From the NCBI RefSeq assembly GCF_000376245.1, contig NZ_AQXM01000061.1:1-64000 (forward strand): 64,000 bases of DNA. Reading direction: 5' to 3'. The notes under the pieces were generated by a model. That model saw only the letters and a program-made list of their open reading frames with translations, did not search any database and had not been told where the DNA came from. The position numbers and the translations under genes were made by a program. Shown here piece after piece: positions 43,509 to 52,708 of the stretch; position 1 is the first letter of the stretch, and every line of letters starts with the position of its first letter. The DNA comes from Acaricomes phytoseiuli DSM 14247 (GTDB taxonomy: Bacteria > Actinomycetota > Actinomycetes > Actinomycetales > Micrococcaceae).

Positions 43509-45202
43509 TGCCCCGTTCCCGCTGCAGCATCTTGCTGACCCTGTTGGTCTGCCTGGCTTTGCTGATCGGACTGACCCTGATCGTTCGCGGCGGCTACCTC
43601 ATCCAACTCATCCAACACGGTCAATCCGGATTCGCCCAGAACCGCCCCGATATACGGCCGGCGTTCGAGCATATCCTCCGCCGCCAGATCAGCGAATCGC
43701 ATCAGGGGGCCGGCGAAAACCGTCAGGGACAACCCAAGCGCCACCAGGCCGATGGCGGAACCGAACATCAGTTTCGCGGGCCGCTGGCCGGTTTTGGTCC
43801 GCGATCCGGGCTGGCTCTTGCCTGCCCGGCAGCTCTCATCCAGGCCCTCGAGCAGCACAGGGTCCGGGTTCTCGGCCTCCTGCGGGCTACGCCAGAACAC
43901 TCGGTTCCAGACCCGTGCAATCGCCAGCAGGGTCATCAGGCTCACTGCAACCGAAGCTCCCACGAGGACCCAGGCCAACGGAGTTCCCATGGCACTGCCC
44001 GCCTGCAGTAGGCCGAGCTTGCCCAGGAACCCGGAGAACGGCGGAATGCCGGCCAGGTTCATCGCCGGGATGAAGAAGACTATGCCCAGCAGCGGGGCCA
44101 GTTTAGCCAGACCGCCGAGTCTGTCGATAGCGGTGCTTCCGCCACGGCGCTCGATCAGCCCGGCGACCAGGAACAAGCTGGTCTGCACGATGATGTGGTG
44201 GACCACGTAATACACCGCAGCGGCAAGACCGAGCACCGAGGACATCGCCAGCCCGAAGACCATGTAGCCGATATGACTGACCAGGGTGAAGGACAGAAGT
44301 CGCTTGATATCCGTTTGCGCGATCGCACCCAGAATCCCGACCACCATCGTCAGCAGAGCCACGATCATCAAGAAGCTGTTGAGCGTATCCCCCGGGAAGA
44401 GCAGAGTCTCCGTGCGCACCATAGCGTACACGCCGACCTTAGTCAGCAGGCCAGCGAAAACCGCGGTCACCGGAGCCGGTGCAGTTGGGTAGGAGTCCGG
44501 GAGCCAGAAGCTCAGCGGGAAGACCGCCGCCTTGATGCCGAAGGCGATGAGCAGCATCAGATGCAGCACGGTCTGCGTGCCTTGATCGAGCTGGCCGAGC
44601 TTAAGCGCCAGGTCCGCCAGATTGATGGTTCCGGTGGCTCCGTAGACCATGCCGATGGCGATCAGGAAGAGAATCGAGGACACCACGCTGACCACGACGT
44701 ACGTCACCCCGGCCCGAATCCTCGGCCCGGTACCGCCCAGGGTCATCAGCACATAGGAAGCCGTCAGCAGGATTTCGAAGCCCACGTAGAGGTTGAACAA
44801 ATCGCCCGAGAGGAAGGCGTTGGAAACGCCCGCCATCAGGATCAGATACGTCGGGTGGAAGATCGAGACCGGGCCTTCGACATCGCCGTCGGCAGCGCCC
44901 TGGCCGGTTGCGTAGAGCAGCACCGCGAGACCGACCGCCGTCGAGACGACGAGCATCAGAGCGGAGAACTGGTCGACGACGAGCACGAGACCCCACGGCG
45001 GCGTCCAGCCGCCCAGCTGGACCGCTAGCGTGCCGCCGTTCCAAACCTCGGCGAGAAGCAGAATTTCCAGGATCAGCGTCGCTGTGAGCACCGAGATCGA
45101 AACGGTCTGCTGGGCCCGACGGTGTCGGATCAGCAGGAATGCCACGGCAGCCCCCAGGAAGGGCAGCATAATCGCCAGCGGAGTCAAAGAGGCGAGAGTC
45201 AT
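43505..45202 (-). CDS. mrpD: Mrp Na+/H+ antiporter subunit D
   Basis: This 565-residue NuoN/NuoM-like proton-channel subunit has about 14 membrane segments, SGDLFNLYVGFEILLTASYVL, the conserved Lys in FGIKAAVFPLSFWLPDSYPTAP, and DIKRLLSFTLVSHIGYMVFG. The C-terminus has a Gln/Asp-rich tail (AAANDQGQSDQQSQADQQGQ), unusual for the family. It overlaps mrpC and mrpE by 4 nt. Confidence 0.94.
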   Translation of the reverse strand: MTLASLTPLAIMLPFLGAAVAFLLIRHRRAQQTVSISVLTATLILEILLLAEVWNGGTLAVQLGGWTPPWGLVLVVDQFSALMLVVSTAVGLAVLLYATGQGAADGDVEGPVSIFHPTYLILMAGVSNAFLSGDLFNLYVGFEILLTASYVLMTLGGTGPRIRAGVTYVVVSVVSSILFLIAIGMVYGATGTINLADLALKLGQLDQGTQTVLHLMLLIAFGIKAAVFPLSFWLPDSYPTAPAPVTAVFAGLLTKVGVYAMVRTETLLFPGDTLNSFLMIVALLTMVVGILGAIAQTDIKRLLSFTLVSHIGYMVFGLAMSSVLGLAAAVYYVVHHIIVQTSLFLVAGLIERRGGSTAIDRLGGLAKLAPLLGIVFFIPAMNLAGIPPFSGFLGKLGLLQAGSAMGTPLAWVLVGASVAVSLMTLLAIARVWNRVFWRSPQEAENPDPVLLEGLDESCRAGKSQPGSRTKTGQRPAKLMFGSAIGLVALGLSLTVFAGPLMRFADLAAEDMLERRPYIGAVLGESGLTVLDELDEVAAANDQGQSDQQSQADQQGQQDAAAGTGQ

Positions 45203-45657
45203 CGTTGCTCCTCCTCTCCTGGCAGCCTGGTGGGTGGTACTTCATCTTCGAATTCGCTGGTCTCCTGAGGGATCTCAGCGTCTTCTTCGACATCGTAGAG
45301 GGGCTGATTAGCCACCCTGCGGTCCTCGATATCGTCCTGGATATCGTCCTGGCGGGCGAGCACCCAGCTGCGGTAGACGAGCCCCAGCATAAAGGCCGTC
45401 ATCGCGAAAGAGATCACGATAGCGGTCAGGATGAGCACCTGCGGCAACGGATCGTTGTACTCCTCCCCGGGCACATCATTGCCGAAGAGTGGGGCGATAC
45501 CGGCGTAGCCGCCGGTGGCCAGGATCAAGACGTTCGTGCCATTGGCGAGCATCATCAGGCCCATCAGCACCCGAGTCAGGCTGCGCTCCAGCAGAAGATA
45601 AACTCCCACCGAATAGAGCACTCCCATGATGAGCAGGAGAGTCAGGTTGACGGTCAT
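45199..45657 (-). CDS. mrpC: Mrp Na+/H+ antiporter subunit C
   Basis: This 152-residue NuoK-like subunit has three membrane segments (LLLIMGVLYSVGVYLLLERSL, VLMGLMMLANGTNVLILATGG, LPQVLILTAIVISFAMTAFML) and an acidic tail. The DPLPQVLILTAIVI block is diagnostic. It overlaps mrpA and mrpD by 4 nt. Confidence 0.95.
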   Translation of the reverse strand: MTVNLTLLLIMGVLYSVGVYLLLERSLTRVLMGLMMLANGTNVLILATGGYAGIAPLFGNDVPGEEYNDPLPQVLILTAIVISFAMTAFMLGLVYRSWVLARQDDIQDDIEDRRVANQPLYDVEEDAEIPQETSEFEDEVPPTRLPGEEEQR

Positions 45658-48623
45658 CGATCCGCCTCCTGGGATCCTGGAGAGGCTGAGGAGGGCTGGG
45701 CGACGTACTCGTCTCGGCGCTCTTCTTCGCGCTCATCGATCTCCGCGCCCAGGGTGCGCAGAACATCCAGTACCAGACCCACCACGATCATGTAGACGCC
45801 GATATCGAAGATCGTCGAGTTCACGAATTTCACATCGCCGAAGACGGGAAGCCAGAACTCGAAGATTCCGGTCTGGAAGACCTGCCCGCCGAAGAACAGC
45901 GGCAGTAGACCGGAGATCGTCGCCGTGCCCAGGCCGATGCCGAGCATGGCTCCGGCACTGACCGGGGTCGCTTCGGAGAGCTCGACCCGGCCGCCGGCCA
46001 GATACCGCAGCGTCAGGGCAAGCCCGGCCAGCAGGCCGCCGGCGAAGCCTCCGCCCGGGAAATTATGGCCCGCCAAAAGCAAGTAGAGCGAGAAGATCAG
46101 CATGGAGTGGAACATCAGCCGGACGATCACTTCTACGATGATCGAACGCCGCTGCGGCGCCAGCGTGCGTCCGGCTACCAGCCACGCATCCCGGGAAGAG
46201 ACCGCGAAGCGCTGTGCGAGCTTCAGCACAGCGGCGTCTCTGCCGCTGCCAATGTGTCTGCGTCCAACGCTGCCCGACTCGGTATCCACCGCTCGCGGCA
46301 GAGCACTGCCCCTGCTGCGCACGAAGATCAGGCTCGCCAAGCCGGTGGCCGCGATGACGAGCACGGAGATCTCCCCGTACGTGTCCCAGGCGCGGATGTC
46401 CACGAGCGTGACATTGACGATGTTGTAGCCGCCGCCCTCCTCGTAGGCGAGCCTCGGGAATTCAAGCGAAACCGGGGCCGAAACGCGCGAGCCCAGGGCG
46501 ATCAGCGCGACCATGACCATCGTGGCGCCGAAGCCCAGGCTGATAATCACCCGAGCCAGGCGCTGCTTACCGGTAGTGCGGTCCCGCAGCTTCGCGGGCA
46601 GTGAGCGCATCGCCAAGATCATGGCCACCAGGATGATCGACTCTACGAACATCTGCGTCAGCGCGAGATCCGGGGCCCCCTGGAAGGCGAAGATCAGGGC
46701 GATCCCGTAACCGCTCACGGAGACCATGAGTAGAGCGAAGAAGCGCTTATTCGCCCTTACCGCAGCCACCGCGCCGAGCGTGATGATGACCGCGGAGATG
46801 ATCTGGACCGGGTTACCCGGATCTATCAAATAGACCTCGGGGAAGGGCTTGCCGCTGATCCAGACCGCTACCAGATTCACCAGGACCGTAGTAGAAAGGA
46901 TCACCGCGAGATAGAAGTACAGGGAACCGCGCTGCGTGCGCCCGGTCACCCAGATGGCAACGGCGTCCAGGGCCACGATAGTCTTGCGGTAACCGCGCTC
47001 GGCATCGAACAGCGGGTAAACCCTGGCCTGCAGCCGACTCACCGGATTCCGTGCCAGGAAGAGCAGCCAGCCGCTCAACAGGGTCAGGGCGCTCAGGCCG
47101 AGCGCCAAGTTGAACCCGGAGAACAGGGTCAGATACGGCTCTTTATCTCCGGCCGCGAGGAACTGGTTGCTATAAGGCTCGATCCAGCTCTGCACCGGGG
47201 CGTAGAGAACGCCGGTGACCACTGTGAGCAGTGCCAGGATCGCCGGGGGCGCCACGAAAGCATAGGAAATCCTGCGGACTTCGGTGGCCGGTGCAGGAGC
47301 ACCGTCCGCCAGTTTCTTGGTGGCGAACCCGCCCCAGAAGAAACGGAGGCTGTAGGCCACGGTCATGATGGAGCCGACCACCGCGCCGATCAGCAGCCAG
47401 ACATTGCCGCCATAGATCAGCGCCTCGTACACGGCTTCTTTGGCGACGAAACCGAATAATGGCGGCACCGCGGCCATTGAAGCAGTGCCGATGGCCGCCA
47501 CTACCCCCAAAACCGGTGCACTGCGGAAAACCCCGGAAAGCTTGCGGATATCCCTGGTTCCCGTCTGGCGGTCGATGATGCCGACCACCAGAAACAGGAT
47601 CGCTTTGAACATTCCGTGCGCCAGCACCAAGGCGATTCCGGCCAGTGCCGCGCCGGCTCCGGGCAGGCCGATGACCATGGCCATGAAACCCAGTTGACTC
47701 ACCGTGCCATAGGCCAGGATCAGCTTGATGTCGTATTGCCGCAGCGCCCGCCAGCCACCGACGAGCATCGTGGCCAGGCCGAAACTGGCGATCACGGGAA
47801 CCCAATAAGCCGTCTCGGTAAATCCCGGGGCGAACCGGGCAATGAGGTAGATACCTGCTTTGACCATCGCGGCGGCGTGCAGATACGCACTCACCGGCGT
47901 CGGCGCCGCCATCGCTCCGGGCAACCAGAAGTGCAGCGGTATCAGCGCGGACTTGCTGAGCGCCCCGACGAGCACCAGGATGATGGCGATGTCGATCGCA
48001 ATGCCCTGCGGCGGGTCGGCGAGGATCACCGAAAGCTGGTACGTCCCTGCTCCCTGACCGATCATGATGAATCCGACCAGCATGGTCAGGCCGCCGAAAG
48101 TGGTGACGATGAGCGCCTGCAGCGCTGAGCGCCGCGCTGCAATCTTGGTCCGGGAGTAGCCGATGAGCAGATAGGACAGGATCGTGGTGAGTTCCCAGAA
48201 GATAAACAGCAGGATCAAGTCGTCCGAGATGACCAGGCCGAACATGACTCCGGCGAAGGCCAGCAACTGGGCACCGAAACCCGCCCCGTTCATCTGGAAG
48301 ACCGGGTCATCTGCATGGAAATACCTGGCACAGTAGGCTAGTACGAGAGCGCCTATGCAGAGCACCAGCAAGGAAATCAGCCAGCTGAGGTCATCGAGGC
48401 GAAAATCCAGGCCCAGCCCAAGGGCAGGAACCCATTCAAAGCGCTGCTCGAGCGGTGAACCGCCCATCACCGCGGGGTACTGAGCCAGCAGCCAGATGAA
48501 GGATATCCCGGGAACCGCGGCGAGCGCGTAGAAGGCATTTCTGCCCCAGGCGCGGAAGAAGAATGGTGCCATCAACGCCAGCACGAAGTGCAGGACGAGG
48601 ATCAGCAACACGATCGGCTCCAT
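45654..48623 (-). CDS. mrpA: Mrp Na+/H+ antiporter subunit A fused to subunit B
   Basis: This 989-residue protein is the first gene of the operon. Residues 1 to about 500 form the NuoL-like core (SDDLILLFIFWELTTILSYLLIG, SALIPLHFWLPGAMAAPTPVSAYLHAAAMVKAG, YDIKLILAYGTVSQLGFMAMV). The MrpA C-terminal and MrpB-like domains follow, with GAPDLALTQMFVESIILV, then HNFPGGGFAGGLLAGLALTLRYL and IFDIGVYMIVVGLVLDVLRTLG typical of MrpB. It exchanges Na+ (or K+) for H+ in the cytoplasmic membrane. The fusion explains the absence of a separate mrpB. Confidence 0.95.
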   Translation of the reverse strand: MEPIVLLILVLHFVLALMAPFFFRAWGRNAFYALAAVPGISFIWLLAQYPAVMGGSPLEQRFEWVPALGLGLDFRLDDLSWLISLLVLCIGALVLAYCARYFHADDPVFQMNGAGFGAQLLAFAGVMFGLVISDDLILLFIFWELTTILSYLLIGYSRTKIAARRSALQALIVTTFGGLTMLVGFIMIGQGAGTYQLSVILADPPQGIAIDIAIILVLVGALSKSALIPLHFWLPGAMAAPTPVSAYLHAAAMVKAGIYLIARFAPGFTETAYWVPVIASFGLATMLVGGWRALRQYDIKLILAYGTVSQLGFMAMVIGLPGAGAALAGIALVLAHGMFKAILFLVVGIIDRQTGTRDIRKLSGVFRSAPVLGVVAAIGTASMAAVPPLFGFVAKEAVYEALIYGGNVWLLIGAVVGSIMTVAYSLRFFWGGFATKKLADGAPAPATEVRRISYAFVAPPAILALLTVVTGVLYAPVQSWIEPYSNQFLAAGDKEPYLTLFSGFNLALGLSALTLLSGWLLFLARNPVSRLQARVYPLFDAERGYRKTIVALDAVAIWVTGRTQRGSLYFYLAVILSTTVLVNLVAVWISGKPFPEVYLIDPGNPVQIISAVIITLGAVAAVRANKRFFALLMVSVSGYGIALIFAFQGAPDLALTQMFVESIILVAMILAMRSLPAKLRDRTTGKQRLARVIISLGFGATMVMVALIALGSRVSAPVSLEFPRLAYEEGGGYNIVNVTLVDIRAWDTYGEISVLVIAATGLASLIFVRSRGSALPRAVDTESGSVGRRHIGSGRDAAVLKLAQRFAVSSRDAWLVAGRTLAPQRRSIIVEVIVRLMFHSMLIFSLYLLLAGHNFPGGGFAGGLLAGLALTLRYLAGGRVELSEATPVSAGAMLGIGLGTATISGLLPLFFGGQVFQTGIFEFWLPVFGDVKFVNSTIFDIGVYMIVVGLVLDVLRTLGAEIDEREEERRDEYVAQPSSASPGSQEADR

Positions 48624-48695
48624 CTCATAACTTTCGAAGGACCCGGTCGGGTCGGTTACTTACTCTATCAATACGAGAATGACCGGACGTCCAGA

Positions 48696-48701
48696 TAGCA
48701 T
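48696..48701 (+). promoter_or_regulatory. -10 box of the UMF1-type MFS gene (leaderless start)
   Basis: TAGCAT ends 6 nt before ATG 48708 and no Shine-Dalgarno is present. It lies in the 84-nt divergent spacer with mrpA. Confidence 0.4.
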
Positions 48702-48707
48702 TCAGCT

Positions 48708-50015
48708 ATGACACAGACTGCTGCCGATCCGAGCGCTCGGGCGCGAGCCTGGCCCGTTATCGCCTGGGCTTCATGGGATTGGGGGTCGGCGGCTTTCAAC
48801 GCGGTGATGACGACTTTCGTCTTCACCGCCTTCTATCTGGTTTCCGATACTTTCGGTGGCGTGGACTATGCTTCCACGGTCTTGGGCTGGTCGCTTTCCG
48901 GAGCCGGCGTGTTGATCGCCCTGCTGGCCCCGGTGATCGGCCAACGTTCTGATCGCGGCGGCCGGCGGCGGCTCTGGCTCGGGATCAACACCGCAGCCGT
49001 GGTGGTGCTGACCGCATCCTGCTTCTTCGTCCTACCGAATCCGGCCTTCTTGCTGCTGGGCTGCCTGCTGCTGGCGGGCGGAAATATCTTCCTGGAACTG
49101 GCGACGGTTAATTACAATGCGATGCTGCTGCAGATCTCCACGCCGCAGACCATCGGGAAGGTCTCCGGCATCGGCTGGGCCAGCGGATACCTCGGCGGCA
49201 TCGTGCTCCTGGTGGCCTTGTATTTCGGGATGCTCGCGCCCGGGGTGGAGTTCTTCGGCTTGGATGAGAACACCCGCTACCGGGTAGTGGCGCTCGTGAG
49301 CGCCGCCTGGATCGCGGTGTTCTCGCTGCCGGTGCTGTTTGCGATTCCAGAGAAGCCTGCTGATCCGGTAAAGCCCGTCACCGGCGTTCTGGCCTCCTAC
49401 CGGGAACTCTTCCAAACCATCGGCCGACTCTGGCGGGAAAGCCGGCAGACACTCTACTTTCTGGTCTCCAGCGCTGTTTTCCGGGACGGTCTAGCCGCGA
49501 TCTTCACTTTCGGAGCGGTAATCGCGGTGGGAACTTTCGGCTTCGCCCGGGGCGATGTGCTGATCTTCGCGATCGCCGGGAACGTCGTGGCGGCAGCGGG
49601 AGCATTCGCTGCGGGGTACTTCGATGACCGACTGGGGCCGAAAACCGTTATCGTGACATCGCTCATCGGCTTGATCGTCTCCGGTGTGGTGCTCTTCTTC
49701 GCGCCGGTGCTGATACCGGAGTCCGCTAAGAGCCTGTTCTGGGTTTTCGGCTTGGCCTTGTGCCTGTTCGTCGGCCCGGCGCAATCTTCGGCCCGGACCT
49801 TCCTGGGCCGTTTGGCTCCGGAGGGCAAGGCCGGGGAGCTCTACGGGCTGTACGCCACAACCGGCCGGGGGGCATCATTCATCGCACCGCTTCTGTTCGC
49901 CAGCTTCATCGCCTGGTTCGGCGGGCAGCGCTGGGGGATCCTGGGCATCATCATCGTCCTAGTCGCCGGGATCGCCTTGCTGCTTCCGGTCCGGGCCCCA
50001 TCCCACTCCCGCTGA
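48708..50015 (+). CDS. MFS transporter, UMF1/Atg22-like family
   Basis: This 435-residue protein has 11-12 membrane segments. It starts with the family block VIAWASWDWGSAAFNAVMTTFVFTAFYL, then a motif-A-like loop QRSDRGGRRRLWLG, and KVSGIGWASGYLGGIVLLV, which are characteristic of UMF1 proteins (related to yeast Atg22 vacuolar amino-acid effluxers). An amino-acid efflux role is inferred only from that kinship. Its TGA stop is inside the left arm of the following hairpin. Divergent from mrpA. Confidence 0.85.
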   Translation: MTQTAADPSARARAWPVIAWASWDWGSAAFNAVMTTFVFTAFYLVSDTFGGVDYASTVLGWSLSGAGVLIALLAPVIGQRSDRGGRRRLWLGINTAAVVVLTASCFFVLPNPAFLLLGCLLLAGGNIFLELATVNYNAMLLQISTPQTIGKVSGIGWASGYLGGIVLLVALYFGMLAPGVEFFGLDENTRYRVVALVSAAWIAVFSLPVLFAIPEKPADPVKPVTGVLASYRELFQTIGRLWRESRQTLYFLVSSAVFRDGLAAIFTFGAVIAVGTFGFARGDVLIFAIAGNVVAAAGAFAAGYFDDRLGPKTVIVTSLIGLIVSGVVLFFAPVLIPESAKSLFWVFGLALCLFVGPAQSSARTFLGRLAPEGKAGELYGLYATTGRGASFIAPLLFASFIAWFGGQRWGILGIIIVLVAGIALLLPVRAPSHSR

Positions 50016-50071
50016 GCGGTCAGTTATGGCGATATAGCGCCGCTTTATATCGCCAGACGTGACCGCTCAGC
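50011..50071. terminator. 26-nt-arm hairpin between convergent genes (family B, copy 1)
   Basis: Arms 50011-50036 (GCTGAGCGGTCAG...) and 50046-50071 pair over 26 positions with three mismatches and a 9-nt loop. The stop of the MFS gene (TGA 50013-50015) lies in the left arm and the stop of the minus-strand gene (TCA 50067-50069) in the right arm, so it serves both transcripts. Confidence 0.8.
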
Positions 50072-51017
50072 GGTGCCAACCTCGGCGGATCAGCGCTTCG
50101 CGGATGCGCGCCACGGCGGGGGCGAACCCCTCGCTGCCCGGGAAATAATCGCCCAGCAGATGCTTCGTGACCAGAATGCTCTCCCAGCCCGCCCGTGCCG
50201 TGGCGTAATCCCGTTCTGCATCACTGGCCTGCTGCGCTGCGGTCCGATGATGAGCTCCGTCGTATTGAACAGATATCCGATAGCGCGAATAGGCCAGGTC
50301 CGGCCAGGCGCATTCCGCTCCCCGAGCATCGCGGATCACCGCATTCAGCTCCGGTTCGGGGAGCCCGGCACGGATCAGCGCTAACCGGAGATGCGTTTCC
50401 GGAGGCGAATCGGCACCCACCCGGATCAACTCCAAGGCAGCCCTGGCTCGGAGGACGCCCCGGTTCCCCGGATGCGCACCCACAACCGCCTTCAGTCGAT
50501 CCGCAGAGGCCAGCGCCTGCCGAACCGGGCCGAAACTCCGACGATGCTCGCACACCAGCTCGTCGCCGAGCGCGATCAACTCGTCTTCCGTCAGCTTCGG
50601 CGCGAGATCCAGCCAGGTTCTCTCCGGCGCGGTGACGGGAAGGCCGTCACGCCACCGGACCTCTTCGGGCGTCAGCTTCAACCGATGCCCGCAGACCCCG
50701 AATCGGCGCACCGGATTATTGGTGCCGACGGTAGCGAGATGGAGCCGAGGGTCATCGAGCAGCCTAGCGGGCAGGGCAAGGCCCCATAGACGGGCTGCCG
50801 TGACCCCGCAGATCACTGCACCCGGTGAGACCGCCAGCAGCGGGCGCAGCGACTCGGCTAGCTCCTGAGGAACTCCCCAGGGCACACGTAAGCCTCGGCT
50901 GACGGTCAGCAGATCCCGCGCTCTAGTACGAGATCGGCTGAGCCCAGCGGCGCGCGCTTCCTGGATGGTGAACGAACGATGAGCCAGAGACGGCGGGAGC
51001 GGTGCTGGTTTTCGCAT
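50067..51017 (-). CDS. DUF559/PD-(D/E)XK-like conserved hypothetical (AbiEi-like N-terminus)
   Basis: This 316-residue protein is of the same type as that at 35174. The N-terminus has RSFTIQEARAAGLSRSRTRAR and TVSRGLRVPWG (winged-helix AbiEi-like), then AVICGVTAARLWGL and a Trp-containing RTWLDLAPKL. The C-terminal third has CAWPDLAYSRYRISVQYDGAHH and a basic helix before a W-containing end, the layout of DUF559/Vsr-like nucleases (Asp, then Gln/Glu-x-Asp-Gly). No partner gene is adjacent. It lies between hairpins B1 and B2. Biochemical activity unknown. Confidence 0.65.
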   Translation of the reverse strand: MRKPAPLPPSLAHRSFTIQEARAAGLSRSRTRARDLLTVSRGLRVPWGVPQELAESLRPLLAVSPGAVICGVTAARLWGLALPARLLDDPRLHLATVGTNNPVRRFGVCGHRLKLTPEEVRWRDGLPVTAPERTWLDLAPKLTEDELIALGDELVCEHRRSFGPVRQALASADRLKAVVGAHPGNRGVLRARAALELIRVGADSPPETHLRLALIRAGLPEPELNAVIRDARGAECAWPDLAYSRYRISVQYDGAHHRTAAQQASDAERDYATARAGWESILVTKHLLGDYFPGSEGFAPAVARIREALIRRGWHR

Positions 51018-51083
51018 TCGTACAGCATCGGCAGATCGGGAACCCGGGGACCGGGAAACTCACGCCTTTGTGGATATCCCCCT

Positions 51084-51146
51084 CGCTGAGTGGTCGGATA
51101 TGGCGGCCTAGAAGCGTTTTATCGCGCCATATCCGACCACTCAGCG
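51084..51146 (-). terminator. 22-bp perfect-stem hairpin after dcd (family B, copy 2)
   Basis: Arms 51084-51105 (CGCTGAGTGGTCGGATATGG...) and 51125-51146 pair perfectly with a 19-nt loop, 14 nt beyond the dcd stop. Relative to copy B1 the arms carry paired substitutions (e.g. AGC/GCT to AGT/ACT), so the helix is preserved. Confidence 0.85.
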
Positions 51147-51159
51147 GGGAGGGAAACGC

Positions 51160-51735
51160 TCAGACGCCGCTGCGATGAAAGTTGAGGTGGCTTCGAGACG
51201 CCGTGGGCCCGCGCTGACCCTGGTAGCGGTTGCCGTACTCGCCCGAACCGTAAGGATGCTCCGCCGGGGATGAGAGCTGGAAGAAGCACAGCTGGCCGAT
51301 CTTCGACCCCGGCCAAAGCTTGATCGGCAGGGTCGCCATATTGGACAGCTCCAGGGTGACGTGGCCGGAGAACCCAGGGTCGATGAAACCGGCCGTGGAA
51401 TGCGTCAGCAGGCCGAGGCGCCCCAGTGAGGACTTGCCCTCCAGACGCGCCGCAATGTCCTCCGGAAGCGTCACCGCTTCGTAGGTCGAACCGAGAACGA
51501 ACTCACCGGGGTGCAGCACGAACGCTTCATCCGGCTCGACTTCGACGAGCCGGGTCAGTTCGGGCTGTTCCAGCGCCGGATCGATATGAGCGTACTTGTG
51601 GTTATCGAAGAGCCGGAACAGCTTATCGATGCGCACATCGACGCTCGACGGCTGGATCATCGAGGGTTCGTAAGGGTCGAGAACAATACGACCATCATCA
51701 ACCTGGGCCCGGATATCGCGATCTGAGAGCAACAC
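51160..51735 (-). CDS. dcd: dCTP deaminase (possibly dUMP-forming)
   Basis: This 191-residue trimeric enzyme deaminates dCTP for dUMP/dTTP synthesis. It begins [17 protein letters not shown], then [52 protein letters not shown] and [19 protein letters not shown]. Actinobacterial Dcd can be bifunctional (dUTPase), which the sequence alone does not settle. The start is GTG at 51735, 6 nt after a TATTTT -10 box. kynA lies 14 nt upstream on the same strand. Confidence 0.95.
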   Translation of the reverse strand: MLLSDRDIRAQVDDGRIVLDPYEPSMIQPSSVDVRIDKLFRLFDNHKYAHIDPALEQPELTRLVEVEPDEAFVLHPGEFVLGSTYEAVTLPEDIAARLEGKSSLGRLGLLTHSTAGFIDPGFSGHVTLELSNMATLPIKLWPGSKIGQLCFFQLSSPAEHPYGSGEYGNRYQGQRGPTASRSHLNFHRSGV

Positions 51736-51741
51736 CCTAAT

Positions 51742-51747
51742 AAAATA
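51742..51747 (-). promoter_or_regulatory. -10 box of dcd (leaderless start)
   Basis: TATTTT on the minus strand ends 6 nt before the dcd GTG. It lies in the 14-nt gap after kynA, so dcd could be transcribed separately from kynA. Confidence 0.4.
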
Positions 51748-51749
51748 GC

Positions 51750-52616
51750 CTACGTAGCTGGTGGTTGTTCTATTTCGGTGCGCACCGCGAAAAGCTCCGG
51801 GAAGAACGTCAGCTCCAGCGCCCGCTGCAGGAAATCGACCCCCGAAGACCCGCCGGTGCCTTTTTTCATACCGATAGTGCGCAACACCGTCTTCAGATGC
51901 CGAAACCTCCAGAACTGGAAGTTCTCCTCCAAATCCACCAGTTCTTCACAGGCCTCATAAAGATCCCAGAACTGCTCAGGATCCTCGTAGATCTCCCGGT
52001 AGATTCGGACGAGATCCGGGGTGAAGGTGTGCGCCTCGTGGAGATCCCGTTCCAACAGCTCCGCCGGAACATCGAACCCGCGCCGTGCGAGCAGACGGAT
52101 GAATTCGTCGTAGACGCTGGTCTGCTCGAGCAGTTCGGCGAGCATCTGCTGCGCCGCCGGATCGTCCTGGAAAACCTGGAGCATCACCTGATTCTTATTG
52201 CCCAGCAAGAACTCGACCGCCCGATACTGGTAGGACTGGAACCCGGAAGACCGGCCCAACGCGCCCCGGAACTGCGCGTACTCGGTGGGGGTGAGCGTCG
52301 CCAACACACTCCACTGCTCAGTCAGCGAGCGCTGAATGTGCTTGACCCGGGCGACGCCCTTGAGTGCGGCTCGCAGATCATCCGCGGCCAGCTGCTGCCG
52401 GACCGCCCGTAGCTCATGCAGGACCAGCTTGAGCCAGAGCTCGGAGGTCTGGTGCTGGATGATGAACAGCAGCTCATCGTGGTGCTCCGGCTCGCTCACC
52501 GGGTGCTGCGCGGAGAGCAGCTGATTCAAGCCCAGGTATCCGCCGTAGGTCATCGTGCCGCGCAGGTCGGTGGCGATGCCGTCTTCCAGGGCTCGGGTGT
52601 TCTTGCGCACGTTCAC
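51750..52616 (-). CDS. kynA: tryptophan 2,3-dioxygenase
   Basis: This 288-residue haem enzyme opens the indole ring of L-tryptophan to N-formylkynurenine. It shows [56 protein letters not shown] and the haem-ligand region [17 protein letters not shown] (proximal His), ending with the substrate loop [15 protein letters not shown]. No other kynurenine-pathway gene is adjacent. TAGCCT lies 6 nt before the GTG start. dcd follows after 14 nt. Confidence 0.95.
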   Translation of the reverse strand: MNVRKNTRALEDGIATDLRGTMTYGGYLGLNQLLSAQHPVSEPEHHDELLFIIQHQTSELWLKLVLHELRAVRQQLAADDLRAALKGVARVKHIQRSLTEQWSVLATLTPTEYAQFRGALGRSSGFQSYQYRAVEFLLGNKNQVMLQVFQDDPAAQQMLAELLEQTSVYDEFIRLLARRGFDVPAELLERDLHEAHTFTPDLVRIYREIYEDPEQFWDLYEACEELVDLEENFQFWRFRHLKTVLRTIGMKKGTGGSSGVDFLQRALELTFFPELFAVRTEIEQPPAT

Positions 52617-52622
52617 AGCTCC

Positions 52623-52628
52623 AGGCTA
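52623..52628 (-). promoter_or_regulatory. -10 box of kynA (leaderless start)
   Basis: TAGCCT on the minus strand, followed by GGAGCT and the kynA GTG. GGAGCT could also act as a weak ribosome-binding site, so leaderless status is less clear here. Confidence 0.35.
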
Positions 52629-52708
52629 CCTGCTGAACCCGTCTTTGAAACTCGGCTCAAGGCCGTGATCTATGATCTTGAGAATATCTGCCGAGAGGTG
52701 GCAAGGTC

